A stretch of DNA of 64,000 nt from Synechococcus sp. CS-1325 (GTDB lineage Bacteria; Cyanobacteriota; Cyanobacteriia; PCC-6307; Cyanobiaceae). A program made the translations under genes and the position numbers. Each line of letters opens with the position of its first letter. Position 1 is the stretch's first letter. Positions 17,464 to 26,508 of the stretch are shown here, one piece after another. Below the pieces are notes generated by a model, which saw only the letters and a program-made list of their open reading frames with translations, searched no databases and was not told the DNA's origin. Location: assembly GCA_025128135.1 (NCBI GenBank), contig JAHLYW010000044.1, positions 22,251 to 86,250 of the forward strand, given 5' to 3'.

Positions 17464-18926
17464 CGCAGCACCCCGCTCGGCTCTGCCATCGCGGTGCTGG
17501 TGGTCTCGCTCAGCAGACCAAGACCCTGGGGGAACAGGCCGATCGCCAGGATCGCCACCGTCAGCGCGAGGGCGGGCAGATGTCGCTGCAGCGGAATCGC
17601 CGCCAGCTGCACGGTGGCCCCCAGCCGACCGAAGAAGGCACGGTTGACCAGCAGCAGGAAGTAGACGGCTGTGAGACCGGAGCCGACCATGCAGAGCAGG
17701 GTCTGCCACGGGAAAGCGATCAGGCTGCCCCGGAAGACGAGAAACTCGGCCATGAACCCCGACATCCCAGGGATCCCGGCGCTGGCCATCACCCCGATGA
17801 TCATCAGCGACCCCACCAGCGGCAGACCCCGCTCGGGATTGAGCAGCCCGCGCAGCTCGCGGAGGTCGCGGCTGCCGGTGACCTTGTAGACAGCTCCCAC
17901 CAGCAGGAACAACAACGCTGAAATCAGGCCATGGCTGATCATCTGGAACTCCGCCCCGAGCAGGCTCACCGGGGTGGCCGCCGCCGCCGCCAGCAGCACA
18001 TAGCCCATGTGGCCCACGGAGCTGTACGCCACCATTCGTTTCATGTCCTGCTGCTGGATCGCCGCCAGGGAGCCGAACAGCACCGACACCGCTGCCCAGC
18101 CCGCCAGCCAGGGGGCACAAAGGGCCCAGGCCTCAGGAAGCAGGCCGAAGCAGAAGCGCAGCAGGCCGTAGGTGCCCAGTTTGAGCAGCACCCCGGCCAG
18201 CAGCACCGAAACCGGGGTTGAAGCCTCGGTGTGGGCATCGGGCAGCCAGGTGTGGAAGGGAAAAAGGGGAATCTTGATGGCGAAGCCCACCAGCAGTGCC
18301 CCGAGCAGGGCCAGCTGGACGCCCAGGCCGAGATCGTCGCTGCTGATGGCTCGCAGACTGAAATCGGCGCTGCCGGTCGCCAGCGTCAGGCCGAGGAACC
18401 CGGCCAGGATCAGCCCTCCGGAGACGGCGGTGAACAGCAGAAACTTCGTGGCGGCCCTCGCCCTGCCGTTGCCGCCCCAGATCGCGATCAGCAGCCAGAG
18501 CGGCACGAGTTCCAGTTCATAGAACAGGAAGAACAGCAGCAGGTTCTGGGCCAGGAAGGCACCATTGACGGCGCCGCTGATCAACAGGATCAGTGAGAAG
18601 AAGAGCCGCGGCCTCAGGATCCCGGCCTCCGTGGCCAGAACAGCCACCAGGCACAACGCTCCGTTGATCAGCACCAAGGGCAGGGAAAGTCCATCGATCC
18701 CGAGCCGGTAGTGCAGCCCGAGGCTGCCGAGCCAGGGAACGGATTCCTCCAGCTGCATGCCGCCAGCGCTGGGATCGAAGCTCACCAGCACCCGTATGGA
18801 CCAGAGCAGCTGCAGGGCAAGCACGGCGGCGCCGCTGCGCCGGATTCGCTCCGGCGCCGGATCGCCGGGCCAGATCGCCAGGATCAGGGCACCCAGCAGG
18901 GGGATCAGCAGCAGGCCGCTCAGCAC
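17460..18926 (-). CDS. ndhD4: NDH-1 subunit D4 (CO2-uptake type)
   Basis: 488 residues, about 13-14 membrane helices. An antiporter-like proton-pumping subunit, homologous to NuoM: conserved glutamate in FFLFYELELVPLWLLIAIWG, lysine region LVGFAIKIPLFPFHTWLPDA and histidine segment EFQMISHGLISALLFLLVGA. Together with NdhF and ChpX directly up- and downstream it belongs to the CO2-uptake NDH-1, not the respiratory NdhD1 form. The 13-bp gap from ndhF and the overlap with chpX show one operon. Confidence 0.93.
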   Translation of the reverse strand: MLSGLLLIPLLGALILAIWPGDPAPERIRRSGAAVLALQLLWSIRVLVSFDPSAGGMQLEESVPWLGSLGLHYRLGIDGLSLPLVLINGALCLVAVLATEAGILRPRLFFSLILLISGAVNGAFLAQNLLLFFLFYELELVPLWLLIAIWGGNGRARAATKFLLFTAVSGGLILAGFLGLTLATGSADFSLRAISSDDLGLGVQLALLGALLVGFAIKIPLFPFHTWLPDAHTEASTPVSVLLAGVLLKLGTYGLLRFCFGLLPEAWALCAPWLAGWAAVSVLFGSLAAIQQQDMKRMVAYSSVGHMGYVLLAAAAATPVSLLGAEFQMISHGLISALLFLLVGAVYKVTGSRDLRELRGLLNPERGLPLVGSLMIIGVMASAGIPGMSGFMAEFLVFRGSLIAFPWQTLLCMVGSGLTAVYFLLLVNRAFFGRLGATVQLAAIPLQRHLPALALTVAILAIGLFPQGLGLLSETTSTAMAEPSGVLR

Positions 18927-18939
18927 GGTTCCATCACCC

Positions 18940-20784
18940 TCATCGCATCACCCAGCTGAGCGAGCCAAGCAGCACCACGATGGAGGCCATCGCCGTGAGC
19001 ACGTAGGTCTGCATCTGGCCGCCGACAGTGAGCTTGAGCCCAGCGGCGCTCGCCATTGACAGCGAGGCGAGCTGCTCGACCAGACCATTCACCACCTGCC
19101 GATCAAACCAGGCGGCCAGCCGGGCGAGCGTCGCAACCAGAGCCACCACCGTGCGCCGGTAGATCCTTTCGGTGTAGAAGTCGAAGGCGAGCAGATCCTG
19201 CAGTTGGCGCAGGGGCTTCAGGGTCGAGCGTGACCATCCTTTGTAGAGCGGCACCGTCCCCCCCAGGATCAGGCCCGTGGCTCCGCTGGCCACCAACGCC
19301 CATGCCACCTGGGGCGGGAACGAAGCCAGCCCGGGAACAGGATCGATTTTCACCATGATCAAGGGAGTGAGCAGAACCAGCACGGTGAGGCTCACCATCG
19401 GCAGGGCCATCTGCCAGTTCACTTCGGGAGCCCGCCGTGTCTTGGTCTGACGGGGCCCGAGGAAGACACAGCGAAACACCCGACTGAAGTTGATCAGCGT
19501 GAGTGTGTTGGCGAGCAGCACCACCATGGCCAGGGCGGGTGAGCTGCGGGCCATGGCCTCCACGTCGAGTCCGTAGGCCCAGAAGCAGCCGAGTGGCGCC
19601 AGGGCGGTGCTGCCGGCTGCCCCCACCAGGAAGGCCACGGTGGTGGCGGGCATGCAGCGGGCCAGGCCGCCCAGTTCACTGAGATCCTGGCAATTGGTGG
19701 TGGCGATCACGCTCCCCACGCTCATGAACAACAGGGCCTTGGCAACGGCGTGGGCAAACAGCAGCAGCAGGGCGATGGCCGGCTGCTGCTCGGCGATGGC
19801 GATGAACACCAGCCCCATGGCCGCACTGGTTGTGTAGGAGAGGGCCCGTTTGATATCGACCTGGGCGAGGGCGGCCAGGGACCCGCCGATCGCCGTCAGC
19901 GAGCCCAGAACGATCAGCACGTCCAGGCTGATCGGCGAGAGCTGCAGGATCGGCATCAGCCGCAGCAACACCAGGGCACCACAGGTCACCACCACGGAGT
20001 TGCGCAGGATCGAAGCCGGGTTGGGTCCCTCCATGGCTTCATCGAGCCAGAGATGCATGGGGAATTGGGCGCACTTGCCGAGCGGTCCGGCGATCAGCGC
20101 CAGGCCCAGCAGGTTGGCTGCCAGGGGTGAAAGCTGGGCCTGGGGCACCCAGCGGTAGAGATCCTCGAAGCGCATCACCCCGGCGAAGGCCGAGAGGGCG
20201 ACCACCCCCATCAACAGCAGCACATCGCCGACACGCTTGGTCAGGAAGGCGTCTCTGGCAGCGGTGACCACCAGGGGCTGGCCGTACCAGAATCCCACCA
20301 GGAGGTAGGTGGAGAGGGTGAGCATCTCCAGCAGAAAGTAGGTGAGAAACAGGGAACTGCTCAGCACCACCCCCGCCATCGCCGCCTCGAAGAAGCCCAC
20401 CAGGGCAAAGAAGCGGGCCAGTGACCATTCCTTGTCGAGATAGCCGAGGGCGAACACCTGGGCCAGCAGGCTCAGCCCAGCGACCAGCTCAAGGCAGGCC
20501 AGGTTGGTCAAGGAGAGATCGAAGCTCAGCTCCAGCTTCAGATCGGCGGCCTGAAACCAGCCCAGACTGATCTCATAGGCCCCGTGTTGTAACACTGCAT
20601 TGAGCAGCGCCGTGCCGTGCAGAAAGGCCACCAGGGTGACGAGCACATTCATGTAGGCGGCGGGCCTGGGCCCGGTGCGGCGGATCCAGCCGCATGCCCA
20701 TGGCAAGGACATCCCCACCCCTGCGAAGCCGTAGAGCGGGATCAACCAGGCCAGCTGAACCGATAGGGGGAGCGACGACACCAA
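18940..20784 (-). CDS. ndhF4: NDH-1 subunit F4 (CO2-uptake type)
   Basis: 614 residues, NuoL-like with ~16 membrane helices. Visible family signatures are FFLTYFLLEMLTLSTYLLVGFW-like segment near residue 145, CAQFPMHLWLDEAMEGPNPA and LLLFAHAVAKALLFMSVGSV. It is shorter than respiratory NdhF1, as usual for F3/F4 forms. First gene of the ndhF-ndhD-chpX-acRAF-cbbX block, 119 bp after the ferritin-like gene, with a strong hairpin in between. The F4 label rests on the alpha-cyanobacterial context and ChpX partner. Confidence 0.92.
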   Translation of the reverse strand: MVSSLPLSVQLAWLIPLYGFAGVGMSLPWACGWIRRTGPRPAAYMNVLVTLVAFLHGTALLNAVLQHGAYEISLGWFQAADLKLELSFDLSLTNLACLELVAGLSLLAQVFALGYLDKEWSLARFFALVGFFEAAMAGVVLSSSLFLTYFLLEMLTLSTYLLVGFWYGQPLVVTAARDAFLTKRVGDVLLLMGVVALSAFAGVMRFEDLYRWVPQAQLSPLAANLLGLALIAGPLGKCAQFPMHLWLDEAMEGPNPASILRNSVVVTCGALVLLRLMPILQLSPISLDVLIVLGSLTAIGGSLAALAQVDIKRALSYTTSAAMGLVFIAIAEQQPAIALLLLFAHAVAKALLFMSVGSVIATTNCQDLSELGGLARCMPATTVAFLVGAAGSTALAPLGCFWAYGLDVEAMARSSPALAMVVLLANTLTLINFSRVFRCVFLGPRQTKTRRAPEVNWQMALPMVSLTVLVLLTPLIMVKIDPVPGLASFPPQVAWALVASGATGLILGGTVPLYKGWSRSTLKPLRQLQDLLAFDFYTERIYRRTVVALVATLARLAAWFDRQVVNGLVEQLASLSMASAAGLKLTVGGQMQTYVLTAMASIVVLLGSLSWVMR

Positions 20785-20844
20785 GATCAGATTTCACCGC
20801 AGGGTGGCAACAACTGAGCCGAGGCAACCATGCTGATCTGTTGA

Positions 20845-20876
20845 GTACCCCAGACACGGAAAGGCGTCTGGGGTAC
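20845..20876. terminator. Perfect 11-bp stem-loop between the cso genes and ndhF4
   Basis: GTACCCCAGAC (20845-20855) pairs perfectly with GTCTGGGGTAC (20866-20876) around a 10-nt loop. It follows the ferritin-like gene by 27 bp on the leftward transcript and precedes ndhF4. A weak A-rich stretch but no T-run follows, so it may be a partial terminator or an mRNA stability element. Confidence 0.6.
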
Positions 20877-20902
20877 GCCATCAGAACGTCACAAAACTGT
20901 GG

Positions 20903-21376
20903 CTAGAAGGTGGCCCTTTGCGCTGCTCCTTCCGGACCGTTGCGATCGAGTTCCTGGATCCAGATTTCGAGATCGTTGCCATGCTGCAGTTCTTCTTCCC
21001 AGAGATGGCGAAAGAAGGAACCGTTGACCTCATCCCGCATCATCGTGCAGAACCTGGCCGCTTCGGCGTAATGCTGGATCAGATCCGCCTCCAGTTCCCT
21101 GTTCAGCCGCAGCAGCTGAACCAGGCTGGAGGCGGCCCGCACCGGTCGCAGCTGGGAGGCGGCGGGAGCCACACCCAGCTGCAGCATCTGCATGACGATC
21201 CGCTCGGCATGCCGCATCTCCTCGGCGGTGTCCTGCCGGAACCGCTCGGCCGCGTCAGCCTGTCCCCAGAGCTCCACGAGTGAAGCCTGGGTCATGTATT
21301 GCTGAACCGCGGTGTACTCAAGGCTGAGGGCTCGGCCCAGGTAGCCGAGCACGCGCGGATGCACGCCGCCGATCAC
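20903..21376 (-). CDS. Carboxysome-operon bacterioferritin-like protein
   Basis: 157 residues, four-helix ferritin fold. Ferroxidase ligands are visible in order: LEYTAVQQYM (Glu), EEMRHAERI (Glu, His), RELEADLIQHY (Glu) and WEEELQHGNDL (Glu, His). The methionine in EEMRHAE matches the haem ligand of bacterioferritins. Members of this family occur at the end of many alpha-carboxysome operons, where the role (iron storage, redox protection) is unsettled. It starts 2 bp after the stop of the CsoS1E-like gene, so it belongs to the same transcript. Confidence 0.88.
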   Translation of the reverse strand: MIGGVHPRVLGYLGRALSLEYTAVQQYMTQASLVELWGQADAAERFRQDTAEEMRHAERIVMQMLQLGVAPAASQLRPVRAASSLVQLLRLNRELEADLIQHYAEAARFCTMMRDEVNGSFFRHLWEEELQHGNDLEIWIQELDRNGPEGAAQRATF

Positions 21377-21378
21377 GC

Positions 21379-21903
21379 TCAGCTCCTCCGGTCAGCGCCG
21401 CTGGGGACGAGCACAGGTTCCACCTCGACATGGGGGCGGGCAATGATGTGGGCTGCCACCAGGCCATCGCCCACCCGCTCGCAGGCGTCGGCACCGGCAC
21501 GGACGGCGGCGTTGACGGCACCGGTTTCGCCGCGGACCATCACGGTGACGTAGCCGCCGCCGACGAATTCGCGGGAGACGAGGGTGACTTCAGCTGCCTT
21601 GGTCATGGCGTCAGCCGCTTCGATGGCGGGGACAAGCCCACGGGTTTCGATCATGCCGAGGGCGATGCCGTGTGGAAGAGGGGCCATGGCGGTGCTCGAT
21701 GGGGGGGTGTGGGTGGGTGTTGGTGCCGGTGGCGCGGGGGGCTTGGTGCCCTCCGAAACGGCTGGCGCTGAAACAGGGGGTGTCTGGGGCTCAGGGGTCG
21801 CCGCCCCTGCCGCCGCTGGCAGGGCTTTGGCTGACGGGCTGCTCACGCCCCGACTGGCGGTGGTGCGACGGGATGAGGGTTGTCGGGGGGTGGGGGTGGC
21901 CAT
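21379..21903 (-). CDS. csoS1E: CsoS1E-like carboxysome shell protein with N-terminal extension
   Basis: 174 residues. Residues ~78-165 are a single BMC domain (GIALGMIETRGLVPAIEAAD and onward) that differs from CsoS1 of this cluster at only about 5 of ~85 positions. Residues 1-75 are a Pro/Ala/Ser/Thr-rich, basic and probably disordered extension absent from CsoS1. Such extended paralogues are called CsoS1E in Cyanobium-like strains. It should form hexamers tiling the shell, with the extension facing one side. Position between csoS4B and the ferritin gene supports the call. Confidence 0.85.
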   Translation of the reverse strand: MATPTPRQPSSRRTTASRGVSSPSAKALPAAAGAATPEPQTPPVSAPAVSEGTKPPAPPAPTPTHTPPSSTAMAPLPHGIALGMIETRGLVPAIEAADAMTKAAEVTLVSREFVGGGYVTVMVRGETGAVNAAVRAGADACERVGDGLVAAHIIARPHVEVEPVLVPSGADRRS

Positions 21904-21969
21904 GGCGGAAGTCGATGGACGTGGTCAGGTCGTGGGGGCTGCGGGGGAAGGGCGGGTGGCCACTGGGAC

Positions 21970-22221
21970 TCAGCCATCTGGATCCCAGAAATCAATGATC
22001 CCACCGATCGTCAGGTCGGTCTGCAGATCGGGATCGCCGGAGGCGAAGCGAGCCGCCGAGCCACTGGCGGTGAACACCCAGTTGCCTGGTGAGGCACCCA
22101 CGGGATCAACGGCAACGCTGAATTTGCCCTTGGTGGAACGCAGCACCCGAAGGTTGCAATGGCGCAGACCATCGACCCGTTGGCTGCAGATCAGTGATCC
22201 GGTCACCTGCATGATCTCCAT
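21970..22221 (-). CDS. csoS4B: Carboxysome shell vertex protein CsoS4B
   Basis: 83 residues, CcmL/EutN-type BMV fold that makes pentamers capping shell vertices. Seen: MQVTGSLICSQRVDGLRHCN, VAVDPVGASPGNWVFTASGS and the C-terminal LTIGGIIDFWD. The ATG at 22221 overlaps the stop of csoS4A (TGATG), which supports it over the internal ATG three codons later. Paralogue of csoS4A directly upstream. Confidence 0.93.
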   Translation of the reverse strand: MEIMQVTGSLICSQRVDGLRHCNLRVLRSTKGKFSVAVDPVGASPGNWVFTASGSAARFASGDPDLQTDLTIGGIIDFWDPDG

Positions 22222-22493
22222 CAGGCTGATCCCCCCGGAGCGTTGCCGCTGTCAGGATCCCAGTGGTCGATGATCCCCACGATCGTGAGATCGCTTGGGT
22301 AGGACTTGCTGCCGGCGGCTTCCCGGGCGGCGGAGCTTCCCACGCAGATCACCCAGTCGCCGGGAATGCAGCCGACGGCGTCGACAGCCACTTTCTGGGA
22401 GCTGCCGTCGAGCACCACCTGGAGGTGCTTGTGCTCGAAACCTGGAATCCGGTTGGTGGAAACGAGTGGTTTGACGACCTTGCAGATCAACAT
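22221..22493 (-). CDS. csoS4A: Carboxysome shell vertex protein CsoS4A
   Basis: 90 residues, BMV pentamer fold: MLICKVVKPLVSTNRIPGFE, VDAVGCIPGDWVICVGSSAA and LTIVGIIDHWDP. It shares the G-D-W-V-x-x-x-G-S core with CsoS4B. Its start lies one base after the csoS3 stop and its own stop overlaps csoS4B, giving tight coupling within the cso operon. Confidence 0.94.
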   Translation of the reverse strand: MLICKVVKPLVSTNRIPGFEHKHLQVVLDGSSQKVAVDAVGCIPGDWVICVGSSAAREAAGSKSYPSDLTIVGIIDHWDPDSGNAPGGSA

Positions 22494-22494
22494 T

Positions 22495-24045
22495 TCAATG
22501 CCCCCCCGCCGTTTCGAGGTTGATCGATGACCCTACGGCCTCGGCAGGAGCGTGCTGGTCGCGGTCCCGCACGGTCAGGAGCGTGTGGAGCAGGCCTTCG
22601 CGGCAAAGATCGCTGTAGCGATTGCGGATTGCGGCTTCAGCCCGCTGGCCATGCAGCAGGGCCCGTTCCCTGGCCCCGGGCACACTGCCGTGATAATCGA
22701 AGCGCACCACCACAGGAACCGGTAAGCCCCTGGAAACGTTCAACCCGGTGAAGATCTTCACACCGACATCGAGATCGGCCGCGCCTTCCTCAACGGTGTC
22801 GAGATGGGCGAAATAGGTGAGGTTGCGCAGATGAATCTCCTTGAAGCCGATCCCCACACCGATGAATCGCTCGGCATGGCCGGCATCGGCATAGGCCCCG
22901 CCATGGAAGCTCCGCACGTAGTCGATCTGGGAGAGGTTGTGCTCAACCAGCCGGGTGATCAGGCTCACCATGCCTTCGTCAGGCTCGCCCGCGGCGGCGG
23001 CTGTCACCAGGCTGTGCAGCTTTTCGCGGGCGGCGGAAGGGTCCAGCTCAAGGGTGGTGGCATGGGCCTCACGGGCATCGAGCCAGCTGTGCAGATCGGT
23101 GGCGCCATCCCTGGATGGCACATGCACCCGGATCGCGTCGGTATCGGTGTCCAGCCCGATCAAGAGCAGATCGACGGAAGCCCCGCAGCAGAAGCTGTTC
23201 TCCACCGCCTGCTGGAAGTCCATCAGCCTTGACAGGCCCTGGCTGGCGGCGGCGGCGTCATTGGAGTGGTGGGCGGCACAGCCCTCATGGCTGGGGTCGA
23301 CGGAACTGAAGTGATACACCACCACCTTGAGGTAGCGGGTGGGGGCATGGGCCGGATTGGGACGGCCTTCCCGGTAGCGCAGGTGCTCGGTCTTCACCCA
23401 GCGGTCCACGGTGTCTTCCACGTCGAACATGGCGCCGGCATGGGGCCTGCGACGCACCGAGCTGAACGGCAGGCGAAGGGCATAGCTGATCGTGTGCGCC
23501 AGCCGTCCGTCGGCGCAGGGGGTCACATCGAGAAGATGAAAGCCACACTCGAGCAGGAAGGCATTGAACGCCTCGGCAGCCGGAGTGCCGTCGCGACAAT
23601 CGAGGGGATCGTCGCGGAAGAAGGATTCGCTCACCTGTCCGTAGGTTTCGAACACGCACCAGGCGAACAGGCTGCGCATGTCCAGCTGACTGACCCAGGC
23701 CTTCTCCAGGATCGCCAGGGGAAGTGCAAATCCGAGCTCGGCTCTGGCATGCCGCTGGGCCAGCTCGACGAAATGGGGATCGTGCTGCAGAGCCGAGAGA
23801 TGCTTCAGAACCGGAACGATCCGATCAAAGGATCCCTTGACGGCGCTTTCGTAGGCATGCAGCCGCTCGTTGCCGGCCCGGTCGCAGAGTGGATGGACGG
23901 GGCCTGTGGCGATCGGCTTCCAGCTGTGGCTTGACCGTGCCCGGCTGGGGGCGGCCAGCGGGACCTGACCTGGATCAGGGCGGCGTCGCGGCGCTGTTGG
24001 TGCCAGGGACTTCTGGCCGGGGGGTTGGCGTCGCGGGATTGGCAA
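22495..24045 (-). CDS. csoS3: Carboxysomal carbonic anhydrase CsoSCA (CsoS3)
   Basis: 516 residues. Converts bicarbonate to CO2 inside the carboxysome. The zinc ligands can be placed as C177 (in TPCADGR, giving also the D179/R181 dyad), H245 (VVYHFSS) and C256 (HEGCAAHH); the spacings match the epsilon/beta-type enzyme of Halothiobacillus. Residues 1-50 are a basic Pro/Arg/Ala-rich tail, the region that in other species tethers the enzyme to Rubisco. Located between csoS2 and csoS4A as in all alpha-carboxysome operons. Confidence 0.94.
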   Translation of the reverse strand: MPIPRRQPPGQKSLAPTAPRRRPDPGQVPLAAPSRARSSHSWKPIATGPVHPLCDRAGNERLHAYESAVKGSFDRIVPVLKHLSALQHDPHFVELAQRHARAELGFALPLAILEKAWVSQLDMRSLFAWCVFETYGQVSESFFRDDPLDCRDGTPAAEAFNAFLLECGFHLLDVTPCADGRLAHTISYALRLPFSSVRRRPHAGAMFDVEDTVDRWVKTEHLRYREGRPNPAHAPTRYLKVVVYHFSSVDPSHEGCAAHHSNDAAAASQGLSRLMDFQQAVENSFCCGASVDLLLIGLDTDTDAIRVHVPSRDGATDLHSWLDAREAHATTLELDPSAAREKLHSLVTAAAAGEPDEGMVSLITRLVEHNLSQIDYVRSFHGGAYADAGHAERFIGVGIGFKEIHLRNLTYFAHLDTVEEGAADLDVGVKIFTGLNVSRGLPVPVVVRFDYHGSVPGARERALLHGQRAEAAIRNRYSDLCREGLLHTLLTVRDRDQHAPAEAVGSSINLETAGGH

Positions 24046-24079
24046 GGTCAGGTGAGGGGGGAGAAGGGAAGCGATTCCA

Positions 24080-26431
24080 TCAACCTCGGGCGCCGCCGGA
24101 AACCGTGATCAGGGATCCGTGCTCGGTGTTGCCGCTTGAGCCGGTCACCCGGCTGATCGGTTTCGTCACCTCTTCATTGCGCTTCGGCTGAACCCTGGCC
24201 ATGGCAGGCATCGGACCGGTGCGGGTGGGATTGCGGCGTCGGGCCGACACCCCTTCGGTTCCCGTGACCCGTTTGCCCCGGTCCCAGTCGTCTCCAGTGA
24301 TGTGGAGACCGGCCGAGATTCCTTCTCCGGTCACCCGTGAGGCTGGCCGATTGTCCTCGTCAACGCTGACGGGAGCCTTGGGGGGCAGGTTCAGTGCAGC
24401 TCCGGCGAGCTGGGCTGGCCGACGATCGAAGCGGAACTGTTCGGTGCCGGTGACTTTGTCACCGGCGAGGTCAAAAGGGCCGGTGATCCTGGCACTGGTT
24501 TCGTAGCGGGTCCCCGTGACCGCGCCATGGCGTTCAGGCTGTTGCTGGGCGGCCCGGGCCGGCGACTGGACGCTGAACTGCTGCCAGGGTTGAAGATCGA
24601 GGGATTGGGGAAAATCGGCCTCGTGGCCTTCGGCTGCACCACAGGCTTCGTTGAACTGGTCCACGCCCACGTAGGGGGTGCCGGTGAGTGGTTCACAGGC
24701 TCCTTTGCCGGCGCCGGTCATCACACCGCCGATTCCGGGTTGGATGCCGCTGAGGCGGGGGCCGGGGGTTCCCATCCCCATCGGTGTGCGCTGACGGATG
24801 GTTTGAACCGCCGTTGGTGCGCACCATTCGCCGGCCTGTTCCAGGCCGGCATAGGGGGTGCCTGTCACCGCTTTGCAGGTGCCGGGTTCATCGCCTGTGA
24901 CCTTGGAGGAGCGCCCTGTGCTGGTGCCGGAGACCACCAGTTGCTTGTTGGTGAGGCTGAAGCCCACCTTGGGGGCTTCGGCTTCCGGACGGGTGCCGCA
25001 GAAGGCGTCGAACTGCTGACTGCCGATGTATTCGTCACCGGTGACGCGCTTGCAGGTGCCTGGCTCATTCCCGGTGACCTTTTCGCTGCGCCCGACGAGG
25101 GTGCCGGTGATGCCCGTGCCACGCAGGGTGTGGACGGCACCGACCTTGGCCGGGGCCTGCCCTGGTGTGGCTGTGGAATCGGCGCCGACGTACTGGGTTC
25201 CGGTGGTGCGAAGCCCGGCCCCGTGTTCATCGCCGGTGACCTTTTCGGAGCGACCAACCATCACACCGGAGACCGGCCGGCCGGCCAGGGTCTGGCCGAT
25301 GCCCACCTTGCGGGGGGCGGGACTGGTGCCGCCGCAGTAGGCCGCTGACTGGTTGGCGGAAAGGTATTCAGTGCCGGTGACGATCTTGCAGGTTCCCGGC
25401 TCATCTCCTGTGACCTTTTCGGACCGGCCGACTTCGTTGCCGGTGACCCGGTTGCCGTGGCTGGTGGCGGTGACGGCCACCTTGGCGGGTTGCAGGGGCT
25501 GGGGTTCGCTCTGGCAGAAGGCCCGGAAGATGTCGGCACCCATGTACTCCGTTCCGGTGATCGGCCGACAGGTGCTTGCCTCGTTGCCGGTGGTCTTCAG
25601 CGAACGGTTGGCCTGGGTACCCGTCACCAACTGGCCACGGCTGGTCTCCCCGACCCCCACTTTCCAGCTGGCGTCCTGGGCGGCGGCGACTTTGTTGATG
25701 CCACGACGCGGGCCGGTGGGCCGGGTGACTCCGTTGTTGCCCCCGACGGCGGCGGCACCGGTCTTGCTCTTCAGATCACGGATGCGGTGGGACAGGTCAC
25801 GGCTGCTGATATCCGGGTTCGACTGACGCACGACGGCGGCAGTTCCGGTTGAGCCGTTCCTGGCTGCCGACTTGCCATGTTTCGACTGGGCTTCGCGGCG
25901 CGCCAGCACGACGGCACGGCTGGGGTTGTGCTGGGCAGCTCGCTTCGGGGCCTGGCGATGGCCACCGTTGGCGCCCGAGGCTGAATGCCGATGGCCACTT
26001 TCCTGAAAAAGGGGCTTTGCTGAACGAACCGGTTCGGAAACCGTGGCGGCGGCGGCAGCAGGGGGGGGGGTGCTCGCCTGGGCCTGTTCTGGCGCGGTGC
26101 GGGTGCGATCCTTGCTGGTGTCAGCTCGCTTGCCCCGTTTGCTGAGGGCCTCACGGCGAGCCAGAACGAGATCGCGGCTGGGATTGGAGATCGCCGTTCT
26201 CGAGCGGGGTTGGCTGGATGGTTGGTAGGACAGGTCCGGCCGTGACGAACGCGTCGTCGGTGCGGGGGTCGGAGCCACGCTCACAGGAGTGGCGGAGTGG
26301 ATCGGCCGCGCTTCAGCTGCGCTGCGCACCCGATCAATACTGGTGGAATAGCGTTTTTCAGCCGCTTTTCCCGCAGTGGAGAGGGCCAAGCGGCGCGCTA
26401 GAGCCGCTTCGCGACTGGATTGAGTTGCCAT
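24080..26431 (-). CDS. csoS2: Carboxysome assembly scaffold CsoS2
   Basis: 783 residues, intrinsically disordered scaffold linking Rubisco to the shell. N-region: basic repeats of the LARREALSKRGKRA type at ~10-23, ~89-102 and ~175-188, with a degenerate fourth at ~212-225; these bind Rubisco. Middle region: repeats with V-T-G triplets and paired cysteines at 288/306, 348/366, 460/478 and 519/537, plus 579/597 in a sixth unit. The third repeat (~375-420) lacks both cysteines. C-region ~635-783 carries further V/I-T-G motifs and the conserved end RVTGSSGNTEHG. Strong reading on this strand; the opposite-strand frames are shadows of the repeats. Confidence 0.95.
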   Translation of the reverse strand: MATQSSREAALARRLALSTAGKAAEKRYSTSIDRVRSAAEARPIHSATPVSVAPTPAPTTRSSRPDLSYQPSSQPRSRTAISNPSRDLVLARREALSKRGKRADTSKDRTRTAPEQAQASTPPPAAAAATVSEPVRSAKPLFQESGHRHSASGANGGHRQAPKRAAQHNPSRAVVLARREAQSKHGKSAARNGSTGTAAVVRQSNPDISSRDLSHRIRDLKSKTGAAAVGGNNGVTRPTGPRRGINKVAAAQDASWKVGVGETSRGQLVTGTQANRSLKTTGNEASTCRPITGTEYMGADIFRAFCQSEPQPLQPAKVAVTATSHGNRVTGNEVGRSEKVTGDEPGTCKIVTGTEYLSANQSAAYCGGTSPAPRKVGIGQTLAGRPVSGVMVGRSEKVTGDEHGAGLRTTGTQYVGADSTATPGQAPAKVGAVHTLRGTGITGTLVGRSEKVTGNEPGTCKRVTGDEYIGSQQFDAFCGTRPEAEAPKVGFSLTNKQLVVSGTSTGRSSKVTGDEPGTCKAVTGTPYAGLEQAGEWCAPTAVQTIRQRTPMGMGTPGPRLSGIQPGIGGVMTGAGKGACEPLTGTPYVGVDQFNEACGAAEGHEADFPQSLDLQPWQQFSVQSPARAAQQQPERHGAVTGTRYETSARITGPFDLAGDKVTGTEQFRFDRRPAQLAGAALNLPPKAPVSVDEDNRPASRVTGEGISAGLHITGDDWDRGKRVTGTEGVSARRRNPTRTGPMPAMARVQPKRNEEVTKPISRVTGSSGNTEHGSLITVSGGARG

Positions 26432-26478
26432 ATCCGCCCGGTGAGTTAAGTGGCCTGAACAATTCGGAAAAGGGGTGA

Positions 26479-26500
26479 GGTCCCGGCTTGAGCCGGGACC
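26479..26500 (-). promoter_or_regulatory. 9-bp stem-loop between cbbS and csoS2
   Basis: GGTCCCGGC (26479-26487) and GCCGGGACC (26492-26500) pair perfectly around TTGA. On the transcript it begins 8 nt after the cbbS stop. A GC-only stem without a T-run right after highly expressed cbbLS suggests an attenuator or 3' stabiliser that lets csoS2 be made at a lower level. Confidence 0.6.
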
Positions 26501-26508
26501 GAAACCCT

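Noticed and set aside
24527-25852. Plus-strand open frames opposite csoS2
   Set aside because: They mirror the repetitive csoS2 coding sequence and show no independent family or start signal.
24080-26431. Programmed frameshift in csoS2 as in Halothiobacillus
   Set aside because: I saw no clear slippery site plus structure that would make a short form; the single 783-residue frame suffices.
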